A stretch of DNA of 64,000 nt from Diphasiastrum complanatum (lineage: Eukaryota > Streptophyta > Lycopodiopsida > Lycopodiales > Lycopodiaceae): NCBI GenBank assembly GCA_029204225.1, contig CM055103.1, forward strand, positions 46,040,611 through 46,104,610, given 5' to 3'. The position numbers and the translations under genes are program-made. The notes below the pieces were generated by a model. It had not been told where the DNA came from. It worked only from the letters and a program-made list of their open reading frames with translations, and ran no database searches. Positions 46,978-58,235 of the stretch are shown here, in pieces; position 1 is the stretch's first letter; each line of letters begins with the position of its first letter.

Positions 46978-48083
46978 ATGGGGTCCATTAGTGGATTTCT
47001 TCTTGAACCTAGTGAGAGGTTCAATTCTACAAACTACTCAATATGGAAGGTAAGAATGGAGTCATTATTGATACTCCATGATCTCTTTGATATTGCCCTT
47101 GAAGAAGAGGATGAGCCTCTTGGAGGACAAGAATTGGTTAAATTCAAGAAGAAGTCTAGACAAGCATTGCATTCCATTAAGATGAATGTTAGTAATGACC
47201 TTCTAAATTGTCCTCTTGTACTTCATCCAAGGAAGCTTGAGATTCTTTAAAAGCTATATATGAATCCAACAACACTTCAAGAGTGCTTAGGATAAGAAAC
47301 CAAATCTTACAAAGCATGAGGAGAAGTGATGAAAGTGCACAAGAGTATGTGCTAAGGATCAAGTCTCTCAACAAAGAGTTAGCTTCTATAGGAGAAAAGA
47401 TCTTTGATAATAAAGTCGTACAAGTGATTCTCAATGGCTTGGAGGATGAGTTCTCCAATTTGGTTCAAAGTTTTGCCATCCAAGACACTTTGCCATCAAT
47501 TGATAAGCTCCATAGTGTGCTAGTGGCTGAAGAGTGCAGGTTGCTCCTTGCAAAAGCAAGGATGGGCTCCTTATTATTGCAAGATGGAGATGAGAAAGTA
47601 AATTTCTCATTTAAGGATAAGAAGAAGACCAAGGGATTCAAGAAGGATCAAGCAAAGGAGGCCAAGGAAAATGATCAAGCATCACGTTCAAAGACAAAGG
47701 ACAAGTCAAGGATAAAATGTTTCTTTTGTGGAAAGAAGGGGCATTGTGCATCCGAATGCTACAAGAGGCAAAGAGCACAAGGGGAGGAGAACAGACAAGG
47801 AAACCTTGCACATGAAGAGGAGGAAGAAGGAGATCTATTCTTGATGGCATCTACATCCTCACGCAATAGCAATTCAAAAGACACTTGGTGGATTGATAGT
47901 GGGGCAAGTTCCCACATGACTTATGAAAAGGACTTCTTCTCAACTTTACACTCTTTCAATGATGCTAAAAAGTTTGTCTTTACTGCAAGTGATGAAGAGT
48001 GTAGGATAGATGGTGTTGGTACCATCTCTTTAAGTCTAAAATCTTTCAAAAGTATGGACCTAGACAATGTCGTTTATGTTTAA
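46978..48083 (+). pseudogene. Second Copia gag-protease copy, frameshifted
   Basis: Homologous to the nested Copia at 40-44 kb, roughly 75-80% alike. It starts MGSISGFLLEPSERFNSTNY, breaks frame between 47215 and 47283, then continues with RNQILQSMRRSDESAQEYVL, knuckle CFFCGKKGHCASEC, protease WWIDSGASSHM and the stretch ending at 48083. There is no integrase or reverse transcriptase. I found no matching LTR pair around it. Confidence 0.85.
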
Positions 48084-48582
48084 GAAGATAGAGATGGAAA
48101 GAGATGGAGAGACAATAAGCACAGAAAAACTGTTCATGAAAACTTCCAGCTATTTCATGCTCATCATCCTTGAATCTTTGAACACTTTCATGTTGTTTTT
48201 GATAGACCTCTTCTTGATTCTTTGGTATGCTATTTTATGGATGCTTTTCCTAAGGAGGACTTTTTTCTCTGCATGAGAAAGGACTCTCAATGAAAATTGA
48301 CAAATGTCTCTCTTAAATTGGATAATCCAAGAGCTTCTTGATTTTTAATGGATGGAAACGAGGATTGTGAAAGATGGTAAAATTAGACTAGTTATTTTCC
48401 TTGCTAGATGCCATCATAGGGCTGGATTTATGTCCACCACCACTTTGTACATATTTTTATGCTGATTTTGAAAAGTCAAAGGCTTCCAACTCGAGTTCTA
48501 GTGAGATGGTGGCATGTGTCACATAGTGTAAGGATTGGTATTTTGCTAGTATGCAACCAAATCCACATCTCAACGTCAAATT
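48084..48582. other. Spacer after Copia relic
   Basis: No gene recognised. Possibly decayed Copia sequence. Confidence 0.35.
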
Positions 48583-48770
48583 TGGCTCAATCACATTAAG
48601 AGGTGAAAAATGTTTGGCCCAATCATGTTTAGAGGTGCAAATCACTTGGCCAATCAAATTGTGAGGTTCAAGCTATGTGGTCCAATCATGGAGAGAGGTG
48701 CCAATCTTGAGGTCCAATCATTATGAAAGGTGAATCCATGGGGTCCAATCAATTTAGAGGATGTGATATG
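48583..48770. repeat. Six degenerate 31-33 base tandem units
   Basis: Units start at about 48583, 48614, 48647, 48678, 48710 and 48741. Each has the form TGG(T)CCAATCA ... GAGAGGTG. CCAAT words recur at each unit, but the array has no evident promoter context. Confidence 0.75.
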
Positions 48771-49449
48771 CTAGAACTCGAGCCACTACTATATGGAAGT
48801 GTGCTCTCATTGTACATACAACTTTTTTGAGAGATAATTCAATTTTTGACTTGCAAGCAATTTGGTCTATTCTCTCTCTACCCGACATCAAGCCCTCTTT
48901 CTCTCTCTACCCTAGAGCAAGGTGCTTGGATTTGAGTCTCATAATAATTTTTACTCAGTTTTTTCACGTGGATGTAAGAAACTTGCTTGTTTTTGGATGA
49001 TTGTAACTTTTGATGTGATTGAGCTCTTGCCTAGATTCAAAGTGTGGTAGATAGCCCTTCCAATCTTGAGTTGATGATCCATCCATCTTTGGTAGATGTG
49101 CAATCTCACATGCATGTAGGTTAGGTAGATCTTCATAAGGTCTTCAAATCTCCATTTTTGACAAGGATGTTAAACAAAAATTGTAGTAGCCCAAATGATG
49201 AGCTTATTTTAATCAATACTCTCAACCAACACTAGTTTGTTCTAAATATTTGTTTTTTGGATTTCAACAGTTTTTTGACCATCTATGACAAACAACCACT
49301 CTTTGATTAAAGGTGATGTATACTTTCAAACAGAATAAAATTTATCTACTTTTCCTTTACACATCCCTCATTTCTAAAGGCTCTCTTTAAGTCTTCTTTG
49401 TCATTTTGACGAGTTCACACTCTTATATTAATCTTACACCTACAAAGAG
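48771..49449. other. AT-rich spacer
   Basis: No gene recognised. Confidence 0.4.
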
Positions 49450-49740
49450 GAATCATAGGCATGAAAATATTCTTGAACATATCCAGACTTTGTAGCAAAT
49501 CATTTTCTTGATCCTCAGACAAAGTGGCCAAAATGTCTTGATTGTACTCATTCTCCGAAGCCTCACCCAAGTGAATGTCTTAAGCCTCCCGAGTAACTCT
49601 GATACCAGGTGTGTCAAACAATTGGTCTTCTTGCACAATGGAAGGCAGTTCATCATCTTGCTTATTATCGTCGTCATCAACACATTTGCCTTTATGCCCT
49701 CGGCCTCTGCCTGCATGAAAAAAGTGGAGCACAACAATGC
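49450..49740 (-). pseudogene. Coding-like stretch, unrecognised
   Basis: On the minus strand one frame reads CVDDDDNKQDDELPSIVQED, QLFDTPGIRVTREA, one stop, then DIHLGEASENEYNQDILATL and SEDQENDLLQSLDMFKN. The acidic, low-bias text looks like protein rather than chance, but no family is recognised. Splice sites could explain the stop. Confidence 0.25.
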
Positions 49741-50004
49741 TTCGAAAGCTATACTTAAATGTTTAAACAAGATACATTTTCATAAAAATGTAATTTCAAG
49801 TACAAAACAAGAGTCTTCGAAACAATGATGCATATGCAGAAACGTAAGCATATGCAAATATTGACAACAATGTTGATAGATGACAATAAGCCCTATAAGA
49901 GGTTCTTCTGACAAATTTTTACATGGGATACACTGATGTTCCAATGGAATTCTAGAAATGTTGACTAATATTGAGCACATCTGATTTGATCCACAAATCA
50001 TTTC

Positions 50005-50082
50005 ATAGGGCCCCAAAACAAGACATGGATTCACCCATCTGCTATAGATGAGTGAATCTATGTCCTATTTTAGGACCCTATA
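50005..50082. repeat. 78-base imperfect palindrome, copy 1
   Basis: Arms of about 35 bases, ATAGGGCCCC ... TTCACCCATC against its complement, with mostly transition mismatches and a loop of only a few bases. The same palindrome recurs at 51116-51186. Confidence 0.75.
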
Positions 50083-50165
50083 GTTGCCAAATTTTGAAAA
50101 TGCTACATTTTCCCAACACCATTCCCTCCTATGTTCATTCTCACAAAGTGTTGAGAAACCATTGA

Positions 50166-50753
50166 TGTGAAAAATTGCCTACATTGGCAAATCTAGCCAT
50201 GTAGAATATTGTACATTTTGTCAATATTGTTTGTTGGTTATCTAGACCATGATTTATGATGAGATTTGTACCTACCATGCACCTACCAAGCATGACTCTT
50301 GGATCTAGGCTAGGGTTTTCACATTAGGGCAAGAAAGTGGAGTCTACTTCCTTATTACATGCTGGATTTTCACCTAACTTTTCAAAAGAAAGTGTGTTTT
50401 ACTATGTATTTCCATTCTCCATAGTGAGAAGATAGAAACTTTTTGGAGCCTCAAGGAGAAACTCGAGTTTCCTCTCATTGTATGGTGATTACTCTATTTT
50501 TCCAATGAAACCCAGCTTTGGCACTTTGTAAACACTGTCTACAGGCCGTACTACAGCCTTATTTCCACACGTGTGGAGTTGGATTAGACTATTTGATCAA
50601 TGCTTTGATTGTCTCTACTTGTTTCCTATCAAGCTGCTAAACTAGATCTTGTTTTCTGATGACTAGTTTCTGAGAGATTGTTTAACAAGCATACAATCAC
50701 CTTGTGGATCATTCAAAGATCCATTTATGGTCCTTAGTACTGTACTTTTCACA
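50166..50753 (+). repeat. Solo LTR of the nested-Copia family
   Basis: 588 bases, TGTGAAAAATTGCC ... GTACTTTTCACA, aligned with the complement of the 40-44 kb LTRs but clearly diverged and shorter. It is flanked by the 5-base direct repeat ATTGA (50161-50165, 50754-50758) with no internal region. This is the scar of LTR-LTR recombination. Confidence 0.9.
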
Positions 50754-50758
50754 ATTGA

Positions 50759-51115
50759 CATAGTAATTGCTAGTTGCATCATTTTCTATGCTTGTGATTC
50801 TACATGTGTTTTTGGCATTTTAAACCTGTGTGGAACTGAGATTCTCCCTTTGGAAGTGAGCTCTTGCTCATCTGAATGCTAAGATCAGCAACCTTTGCAA
50901 TGGATGGTAGTGATGCAACCCCCTCTTTTATCTTGTACTGTAACAATCTAATGCTAGAGCTAGAGAGTTTTCTCAAGTTCTTTATGGCGAATTTGCTAAG
51001 TCGTTTAAACATTTCTACTTTAGAGAATTAATTTAAAAGCCATTGGATGCCTCTTTATCCTTGGTAGGAATGAATACATGATAAAAGCTAAGAAAGTTGA
51101 ATCGTTTAACTATTT
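50759..51115. other. Spacer between palindromes
   Basis: A 70-residue minus-strand frame (51012-50800) contains Ser/Lys-rich text but no family signature. Nothing else seen. Confidence 0.3.
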
Positions 51116-51186
51116 ATAGGGTTCTAAAATAGGGCATGGCATCTATTGGCAGATGGGTGAATCAATGCCTTATGTTGGGGCCCTAT
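51116..51186. repeat. Imperfect palindrome, copy 2
   Basis: ATAGGGTTCTAAAATAGGGC ... GGGGCCCTAT; in opposite orientation it matches the 50005-50082 palindrome, including the TTCACCCATCTGCC segment. Confidence 0.72.
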
Positions 51187-51609
51187 ATATTCAAGATGAT
51201 AACTTTTGCAGTGTCTATTCACATGATTTGATGTCATATACTAGACTAGATGTGGCTGATTCTACCATGTTCGACGACCTACATTTGTAGGTGTCCAACC
51301 CAAAAAAAAAACAAGAAATTTCTATTAGAATAAACTTGAATGTTCAAAGTTGAGAAAACAAGCTGATTCAAATCCTCATTTTTGAAGGAGTATAAACAAG
51401 CTGACATGAACATGAATAAGCTAAGGAAGATTTGGCTTACTTGATCTAGTTCATGGCTCACCTATCATTGTTAACCTCTATGTTCATACGGTCTTTAGAA
51501 GTTGCTCCTTTTGCAAAGTTCGCACTCGTATGCAAAGTATACTACAAGTTCCTTCGCTCTCATACTAAAGAAATACTCATTTTCTCTAAAACAATGGAAA
51601 TCTTAAAAT
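51187..51609. other. Spacer before gypsy gag copy 2
   Basis: No gene recognised. Confidence 0.35.
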
Positions 51610-54591
51610 TTGATAAACCCACTCTTAGATAGCCAAGTTGGGACTATTGAAATGCGAAGGCTGAAATGTGAAAAATGTGAAATTTTTAGATCCAAAACAC
51701 ACTTGTTGGATCAATTGGATCTTGTCTTTTTGTCAGGCCTACCCAAATGGATTAGACATGTGCTGAAACACCATAATGAGTATGCACTCTTGCAAAATGC
51801 TATGGACGATGCAATTCGAGAGGAGGATGAAGATTCAGATGATGAGCCAAATATTAGTATGTTGTCGTATACAACAGGGCAGACCACTACGACATCCACC
51901 ACTATTGCATCAACGAATGCCAACGCTACTGCATAAATGATGCTCAATGAGTTTGAGAAACTTGGGAAGAACCAGCAAAAATAGGTGGAAAAGTTGCAGT
52001 CACAATTTGATGAGAAGATCAAAGCATTGGAAAGTTTCTGTGGAGAAGCGAACAAGGAACCTGAGAAGTTTGCAAAGACGTTTTCTACCAAGGAAAATGT
52101 CTGGTGTTCTATTTGTACAGGAAATCACACAGTGAATGAGTGTTTTCAATTCAAAAAACAAATGGAAATCAGTGTTTGCCATCCGTGTAATTCACCTGAC
52201 CATGAGATTGCCTTTTGAAACTTCAACCCTCGGATGATTTAGCAGTGGTATGCCCAGAGGGGATATCAAGATCCACAGTATGGAGGCAATCCAGTAGCAA
52301 GACTACGACAATCTACTCTTGAATACCCAGAGCGTCTAGCCTTGCCTACCCCACCAAAGCACTCCACTCCTCCTGCCAATTTGATGGAACCAGAACCTTA
52401 CGGAAGTGTTGAGCAATGGAGCTATGGTAATGATCAGGAAGGTGGATCTTTAGAACAATATGCCATTTATGCTGCCGCTCAACAACAAGCCTCAAGAAAT
52501 TGGGCCAGAGCACCACTTGGATGCTTTGCATGTGGAGAAAATCACAGAGTTGCAGAATGCCCAAATAAAGAAAAATTTGTACCATTCTGTCGTGATTGTG
52601 GATATGGGCATTGCTATAAAGACTGTCCAGCAAGACCGAAGCCACCACCAGCTACAACACCTGTAAATTTGATAATAATCAAGCAAGGATCGATAACTCA
52701 TAATAAACCAAGTGCACCCTTGATGGTGGTCACCAGAGCACAAAAGCAAACAGAACCAGTAGTGGATTCAGTACCTGCTGATTCTATACCATTAAATGAT
52801 ACACCAATAGCATTGGAAGTTTATCCAAATCTTAATACAGAAAAACGAAGATATCAGGATATGAGATAGTGGATTATGCATTTGCAAGAAGAAGAGGAAC
52901 TTGAAGCTGCTAAAGTAATAGCTGAAGTTCGGTCTTCACCATTGCAGCCTTCAAAAAATTTACGTACGGATATGAATGATCAATTACATAATCACGAAGA
53001 ACCCTTCAAGATGACGGAACCGGAAGCACCGCATATAGAATTACTCATGAATATTTTGTCTAGCAAGATCAATATTTCATTGGGAGAGCTCCTAAAGTTG
53101 ATGCCAAAAGCAAAAGAAGTCTTAGCGCAAAAGTTAGCTCAAGAAGAATCAGAAGGCCATCAGGAGCCACTCTTTTGTGCTGGATTTGAAGAATCTAACG
53201 ATGTACTATATGTTGGAGTAGCTTGGAAAAGTGAACAAAAAAATATCACTCTGCCAATACAACATAGACAATTTTCTAAAGAAGCAGCCATGATAGACGG
53301 CGGTTCAGGAGTTAACCTGATTTCTACAAAGCTATGTACAAAATGGGGCCTTACAAAGATTAAGCCTGCTACTTTTGCTATTAAGCTAGCTGATTAAACG
53401 ACGGTTTGTCCACGAGGAATGGTGGAAGATATACCTGTCAGGATTGCAGGAGTACAATTTGTCATTACTTTCGTCGTGATGGACTTACCAGAAGCACCAA
53501 ATGTCTACCAAGTTCTCTTAGGACGTCCATGGTTACGAGAAGCACAAGTAGTTCATAATTGGGGTACCGACAAAATCACTTTTGAAAATCGTGAACGTGC
53601 AGTTAAAATTGATCCTACGACTTGGACTATCAAGCCAGTGGTTCAAAAAGTAGATGAAGATTCATCAACAATGGATCACACTTGTGATCGACCAGAGAAA
53701 AAATTGGGAGTTCACTACGATTCTCAAACGGATACTGTCAATTGGAACGAGGCTCTTGCAAGATTGTACAACAAGATATATGTGTCAACAAGATATTCAA
53801 TCAGAGATGAGCGAGATTTCCTTGTTAGATCAAACTTTGGATATGCCAATCACGTTTCCACTAAATGTGATGAACGTAGTGTGGATATCAACGGAACCCA
53901 TATCAGATCCAATGGAGGATGATCTCATACCAATGAGCCATGCCTTAACTTTTAATGGCAATGCAGAACTTACGGATGAACAGATTCTACATCATATGGA
54001 TCCGACCAGATTTGGAGTGCATAATGTTCCTGATGAACCAACAATAAAATCGTTCAAAGCAGTTATATTGAAGGAAGACAGGATGACAGGTTCGATGAGG
54101 AAGAAACAAGCAAAGCAACATTATAATACTGTCTTGAAATGGGAAAATCCCCCTCAAAAATTGATTTGAAGGAAGTGCCACCTCTATTGGATAAAGACAA
54201 AGGAAAAGTGAAGAATGATTCTTCAAGTCAGATCTCCAGCAAGACATCATCGTCTAGGAAGTCTTCACCTGAGAAGAAACATTTATCATCTCGGAAGTCA
54301 TCACCTCCACGATCAATTCCTACTAAGAAGACTAAACGAAGATCCAAGACAAGTCCTTTCAAAAAAGAACAAGCAAATGTAGTCCATCATGATATGCCAG
54401 AGCATTTTAAACGTTATACACTGGATGATGTGGTTATCATGTTACCTAAAGCACATCGTGAACCTGAAGAACACATGCCAGAATCTAAAGAGGTTTATGA
54501 TGGCCCAGCTAGGACGCAGCCAATGAATCTTGCAGAACCAGGAGAACCAGAAAAGATTGTACAAGTGGGATCACAACTTACTCCTGAATAG
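51610..54591 (+). pseudogene. Ty3/gypsy gag-protease, copy 2, degenerate
   Basis: The gag is 5'-truncated and starts near FLSGLPKWIRHVLKHHNEYA, the counterpart of copy 1's FLARLPRSIRRELKRREQYA. Knuckles are CSICTGNHTVNEC (about 52110), CFACGENHRVAEC (about 52520) and CRDCGYGHCYKDC (about 52588). The protease (about 53290) has IDGGSGVNLISTKL, and LLGRPWL follows. A Lys/Ser-rich linker at 54150-54400 and a Pro/Glu-rich region lead to reverse transcriptase. Stops at 51934, 52216, 52867 and 53396 and a shift near 53900 disable it. It is better preserved than copy 1 and continues into reverse transcriptase. Confidence 0.83.
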
Positions 54592-55620
54592 TATCAAGCA
54601 TTCCGTTTGCTACTTATTAAGTATCAAGATTGTTTTGCATGGACTTATCAAGATTTGAAGGGTATTCCGACATCAGTCATTGAACATACCATACCTTTAG
54701 TACCTGATGCAGTACCAAAGGTTACAAAGTTCTATCACTGTAATCCTAATGTGGCAGATCTAATAAAGAAAGAACTTCAGAGATTGCTTGACGCCAATTT
54801 CATTTATGAGATCGAGCATACCGAATGGATTTCACCGATTGTCATTGTTTCTAAGAAAAATGGGAAATTGTGAATCTGTGTGAATCTCAAAGCATTGAAT
54901 AAAGTGACACGGAAGGATCACTTTCCGTTACCTTTTACTGAAAGCATTTTGGATCGCCTTGCTGGAGCGGAAGCTTATAGTTTCCTGGATGGATTTAGTG
55001 GTTACAACCAAGTTAAGATTGCACCTGGCGATCACCACAAAACTGCTTTTACAACATAATGGGACACCTATGCTTACAAAGTAATGTCGTTTGGACTCTA
55101 TAATGCACCAAGTTCATTCCAAAGAGTAATGCAATTTGCCTTTAAAGATTATCTGCAAAAATTCCTTGAAATTTAGTTGGACGACTTGGGAGTTCATAGT
55201 ACAGATACAAACCACCTGGATCGATTGGAGAAAGTATTTGAAAGATGTCGCAAATATCAGATTTCTCTAAATCCAGAAAAATGCCAGATATGGGTTTCTC
55301 AGGGAGTGGTGCTTGGACATGTGATATCAAGACATGGTATTGCCACCGATTATTCTAAGATCAAAGTTATTGTGGAATTGCCACTGCCAGCAACAATTCG
55401 AGGAGTTTATGTGTTTATGGGTCATGCGAACTACTATCGAATTTTTATTATCTTCTTTGCGGATTTAGCACGACCTATATACAAATTAACTATTGTTCCT
55501 ATTTGGACAGTAGAGGCGTTAGAAGCCTTTGAAAAGTTAAAAAAAAACATTATCTTCAGCACCAATACTGCGTTCTCCAGATTGGACATTAGAGTTTCAT
55601 GTTCATACGGACGTGAATAG
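54592..55620 (+). pseudogene. Ty3/gypsy reverse transcriptase, RNase H start
   Basis: Reads DCFAWTYQDLKGIP, IVIVSKKNGK, VNLKALNKVTRKDHFPLPF, FLDGFSGYNQVKIAP, KVMSFGLYNAPSSFQRVM, then LDDLGVHS, NPEKCQIW and LGHVIS, i.e. the gypsy RT blocks in order. The catalytic box has a stop codon in place of the residue before L-D-D (at 55174-55176), and stops also occur at 54871 and 55057. After WTVEALEAFEKLK the RNase H region is lost at about 55600. The enzyme cannot be active. Confidence 0.88.
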
Positions 55621-55665
55621 CTAAATTTTAATTGGCTAATCATTTTATCAGAATACGGGTGGACT

Positions 55666-56125
55666 ATGGATGTAGATGCTAGAAGGGCTCTCACCACGTT
55701 CGTGAATCAATATATCAACTGCCCTGATCCAACGCTCCGCGCGGTAGCCACTTACACCCGAGACTTAGAACATTTAATGGGCATTGAAACCAAATGGAAT
55801 GATTTTCTTCCCTCAATATTCTTTGATCCTAATAAGGCGCTAGCTTCCGATAAAGTCGAAGATCAGCTGCCAGTCACTCATGTATATTACCAAGCTGCAT
55901 TCCTTGGAGATCCCTAGACGCACCGATTCCAAGCATGGGTCGATCAAGAATGGCTGACAGGAGTCCACAAGTCCTTCCACATGCCCAAGGACTCGAAGAA
56001 ACTGTACCATCTCAACTTCATGGAAGACGTCATGGGCTACATGATCCACCAGAGGCGGGCAAAGAGGACGCTTTACTGAACCGATAGAGTGCCGAGGGAC
56101 CAGCACTACTTCAGGCCGTGGGTCC
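55666..56125 (+). pseudogene. Unrecognised ORF between RT and 3' LTR
   Basis: Starts near DARRALTTFVNQYINCPDPT, continues ATYTRDLEHLMGIETKWNDF and QAWVDQEWLTGVHKSF, with single stops at 55915 and 56078, and runs to within bases of the LTR. It is GC-richer than the surrounding pol. It matches no gypsy domain I know and may be captured host sequence or the end of a different ORF. Confidence 0.4.
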
Positions 56126-56743
56126 TGTTGGGGGTATTCCCAACAAAGTGTAAATAAATAAAATCGTCCAATAAAATGTGTTGCGAGGGCATGACATCCT
56201 GCGCGTATAAGCCCATGGCCCAATGAGCATGCAAGCCTAAGTGTAAATAAAATAAAATAGACTTGGGCCTTTGAATTAAAATAAAACTAGAGGCCCAAAG
56301 CTATTTTTAAACTTAGAGATTACTTTTTAGGGTTGGGTCCAAATTGGGACTCACATGAATCTTGTGAATTTCAATGTACTTTTTATGGACCCTTGGATCA
56401 AGTTGGGTCCAAGATGAATGGATAGGATCAATGTAAATATTAGCCAATAGGATTTTGGGGCAAGGGCCTTCTCCATTTTATAAAAAGGCACCAATTGTAC
56501 ACTATTTTCATGCTTAATAGAGAGGAGGAGACTATCATTTTGAGAGCTCAAGCATCCTCACTTGCTAATCACTCTTGCTTATGCTATTGTTGTGATTGCT
56601 TGTTATTGTCATTTTCCATGCTTTTTGGTTTATGCTAGTTAAGGTTTTTCCATGAGCAATGACATTTAGCATTTGAGCTAACCTCCATCTCATCTCTCTC
56701 TCTTTCTCTCTTCTTCTTCTTCTTCTCCTTCTATTTTATCCAA
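56126..56743 (+). repeat. Truncated 3' LTR of the gypsy complex
   Basis: Matches 30675-31280 (about 97% by eye) from TGTTGGGGGTATT through the CTT tract, then switches at about 56743 to sequence of another element. The last about 200 bases of the LTR and its target-site duplication are lost. Confidence 0.85.
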
Positions 56744-56744
56744 A

Positions 56745-56978
56745 CTTGCCCTTGGCCTTATCCCACGTACTAAAAGCCATGCTAATGAACTCCATACTTA
56801 TTTTTCTTGAAAATGGAATGGCATGAATGCCCTCTGCTTTGAAAAAAGGCTCAACGAGGGTTAACCATTTTGCCACTCTGCCTGTGCTAGGTAAAGCCAT
56901 GATGTCCGTTGAGGTTGGAATATCACATTGAATGATAGATCAGGGTGAGACAAAGAAATTCGAGTTAGTAGACGACAT
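56745..56978 (-). pseudogene. aORF N-terminus, second locus
   Basis: Starts MSSTNSNFFVSP, has one stop, then CDIPTSTDIMALPS, WLTLVEPFFKAEGIHAI and FSTWDKAKGKF. It aligns with residues 2-80 of the 37231 aORF (REIPEARQIWPLPS, ATWEAPKTRF). It is cut at 56745 where the truncated LTR begins. Confidence 0.6.
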
Positions 56979-57133
56979 CATGACAGTAGTAAGGTAGGTA
57001 AAGTATGCAAGTTAAGAGATCAGAAGACGTAAGAATGTGTCAGAAGGCTAATAGGAAGTTCTTAGAAAGTTTGATCATGGAAAAATTTTGCAAGAGCTTC
57101 ACTAGCACTGGTGAGAAATGAACTCGAAATGAG

Positions 57134-57144
57134 CCCTTTTATAG
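57134..57144 (-). promoter_or_regulatory. TATA-like box, second aORF locus
   Basis: CTATAAAAGGG on the minus strand, 156 bases before the aORF start. It is followed by CTAGTGAAGCTCTTGCAAAA, which resembles the sequence after the 37017 box. Confidence 0.5.
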
Positions 57145-57244
57145 GCAAATTTGGGAGGTCTATTAAACAAAGTGCTAGTTTGGCTAATCAGTTCTGGACA
57201 AAAATTGACAGACAGTCCAATACTATGAGAATAGTTTCCAAAAT

Positions 57245-57600
57245 TCTCGACGAAGGTTAATGCCCACTAGTGTAGCTTGGCGAAGGTTCTTTTGATCTGG
57301 CGAAGGTTCAGCCCTCGCCTAAGTCCAATCTTCGCCTAGGTACTGCATTAAATGACAATTTCTAGAGTTTCAACCTTTACCCAGCCTAATTTTGATGTTC
57401 TGAATTCGTCTGTCAGGTCGGCAAAGGTTCATAATGACTGCGTCATGTTCGATTAAGGTTCACAAGATAAAATAGAGTTGAACTCTCGTCTAGCCTAAAA
57501 ATTGGTACTTTTGTTGCAAACAAACCTTCACCCAACTCAATATAGGTAAATCTAAACTAGATGTATCATCTGGAAGGTTGACGAATGTTAATATGACTGT
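57245..57600 (-). repeat. Motif array (GGCGAAGGTT / AACCTTCGCC), second aORF locus
   Basis: About ten short motifs in both orientations (GGCGAAGGTTC, ATCTTCGCCTAG, AACCTTCACCC, CGGCAAAGGTTC), placed between integrase and the TATA-like box as at 36.6-36.9 kb. The core differs from that array (GAAGGTT versus GAGAGTT), though both have form GCGA-G-GTT. Confidence 0.65.
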
Positions 57601-57799
57601 TTGGATCAAAATCTGACCATGATAGTGATTTTTGGATCATTTTTCTTCAAAAATTCATTTTTGAAAATATTTTCCTTCCGTTTTTTCTAATCTGATGACT
57701 TTTCTGACTTTCGCTCATCATTTTTTCTCTTTTTCATTTTTCGATTTTTTTTCACTTACTGTCTTTTGAAAAAAAATAAAATAAATGGGTTTTCCGATC

Positions 57800-58235
57800 A
57801 CTCACGATCTCAATTGAACATGAATCAAATCGAACAATAATGTTCTCGTATAGAAACTTGACGATAGACTTTGCATCGACAACTCGTATAGCTCTTGCTT
57901 CAACCCATTTAGTCATGTAATCTGTCGCTAGCTAATATATCTAGCTTGAGTACCTTGTACTGCATGATGAATAGGACCAATATAATCAAGTTCCCATTTT
58001 TCAAATGGTACTTGTGCTAAAACTGGATTTAAAGATTTATAATTCTATTTCGTAGGACGACGTGCACGTTGACACAAATATCACAAGATTGAATATACTT
58101 TTTCAGTATTTTTATGAAGCGTAGGCCACCAACATCCTGATTGTAAATTTTTTGAACAATGATATCAGCTACAAAATGACCTCCTCTCATTCCATCATGT
58201 GAAAACACGACTAAATCAGGTGCTTCATGTAAGGC
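57800..58235 (-). pseudogene. Gypsy integrase, second aORF locus
   Basis: On the minus strand: HEAPDLVVFSHDGMRGGHF (zinc-domain histidines), then SCDIC (CxxC), and after a shift VPFEKWELDYIGPI (first catalytic Asp), TDYMTKWVEA and FLYENIIVRF. It is in pieces by frameshifts and AT-rich. It belongs to the same element as the motif array, TATA box and aORF that follow on the minus strand. Confidence 0.75.
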
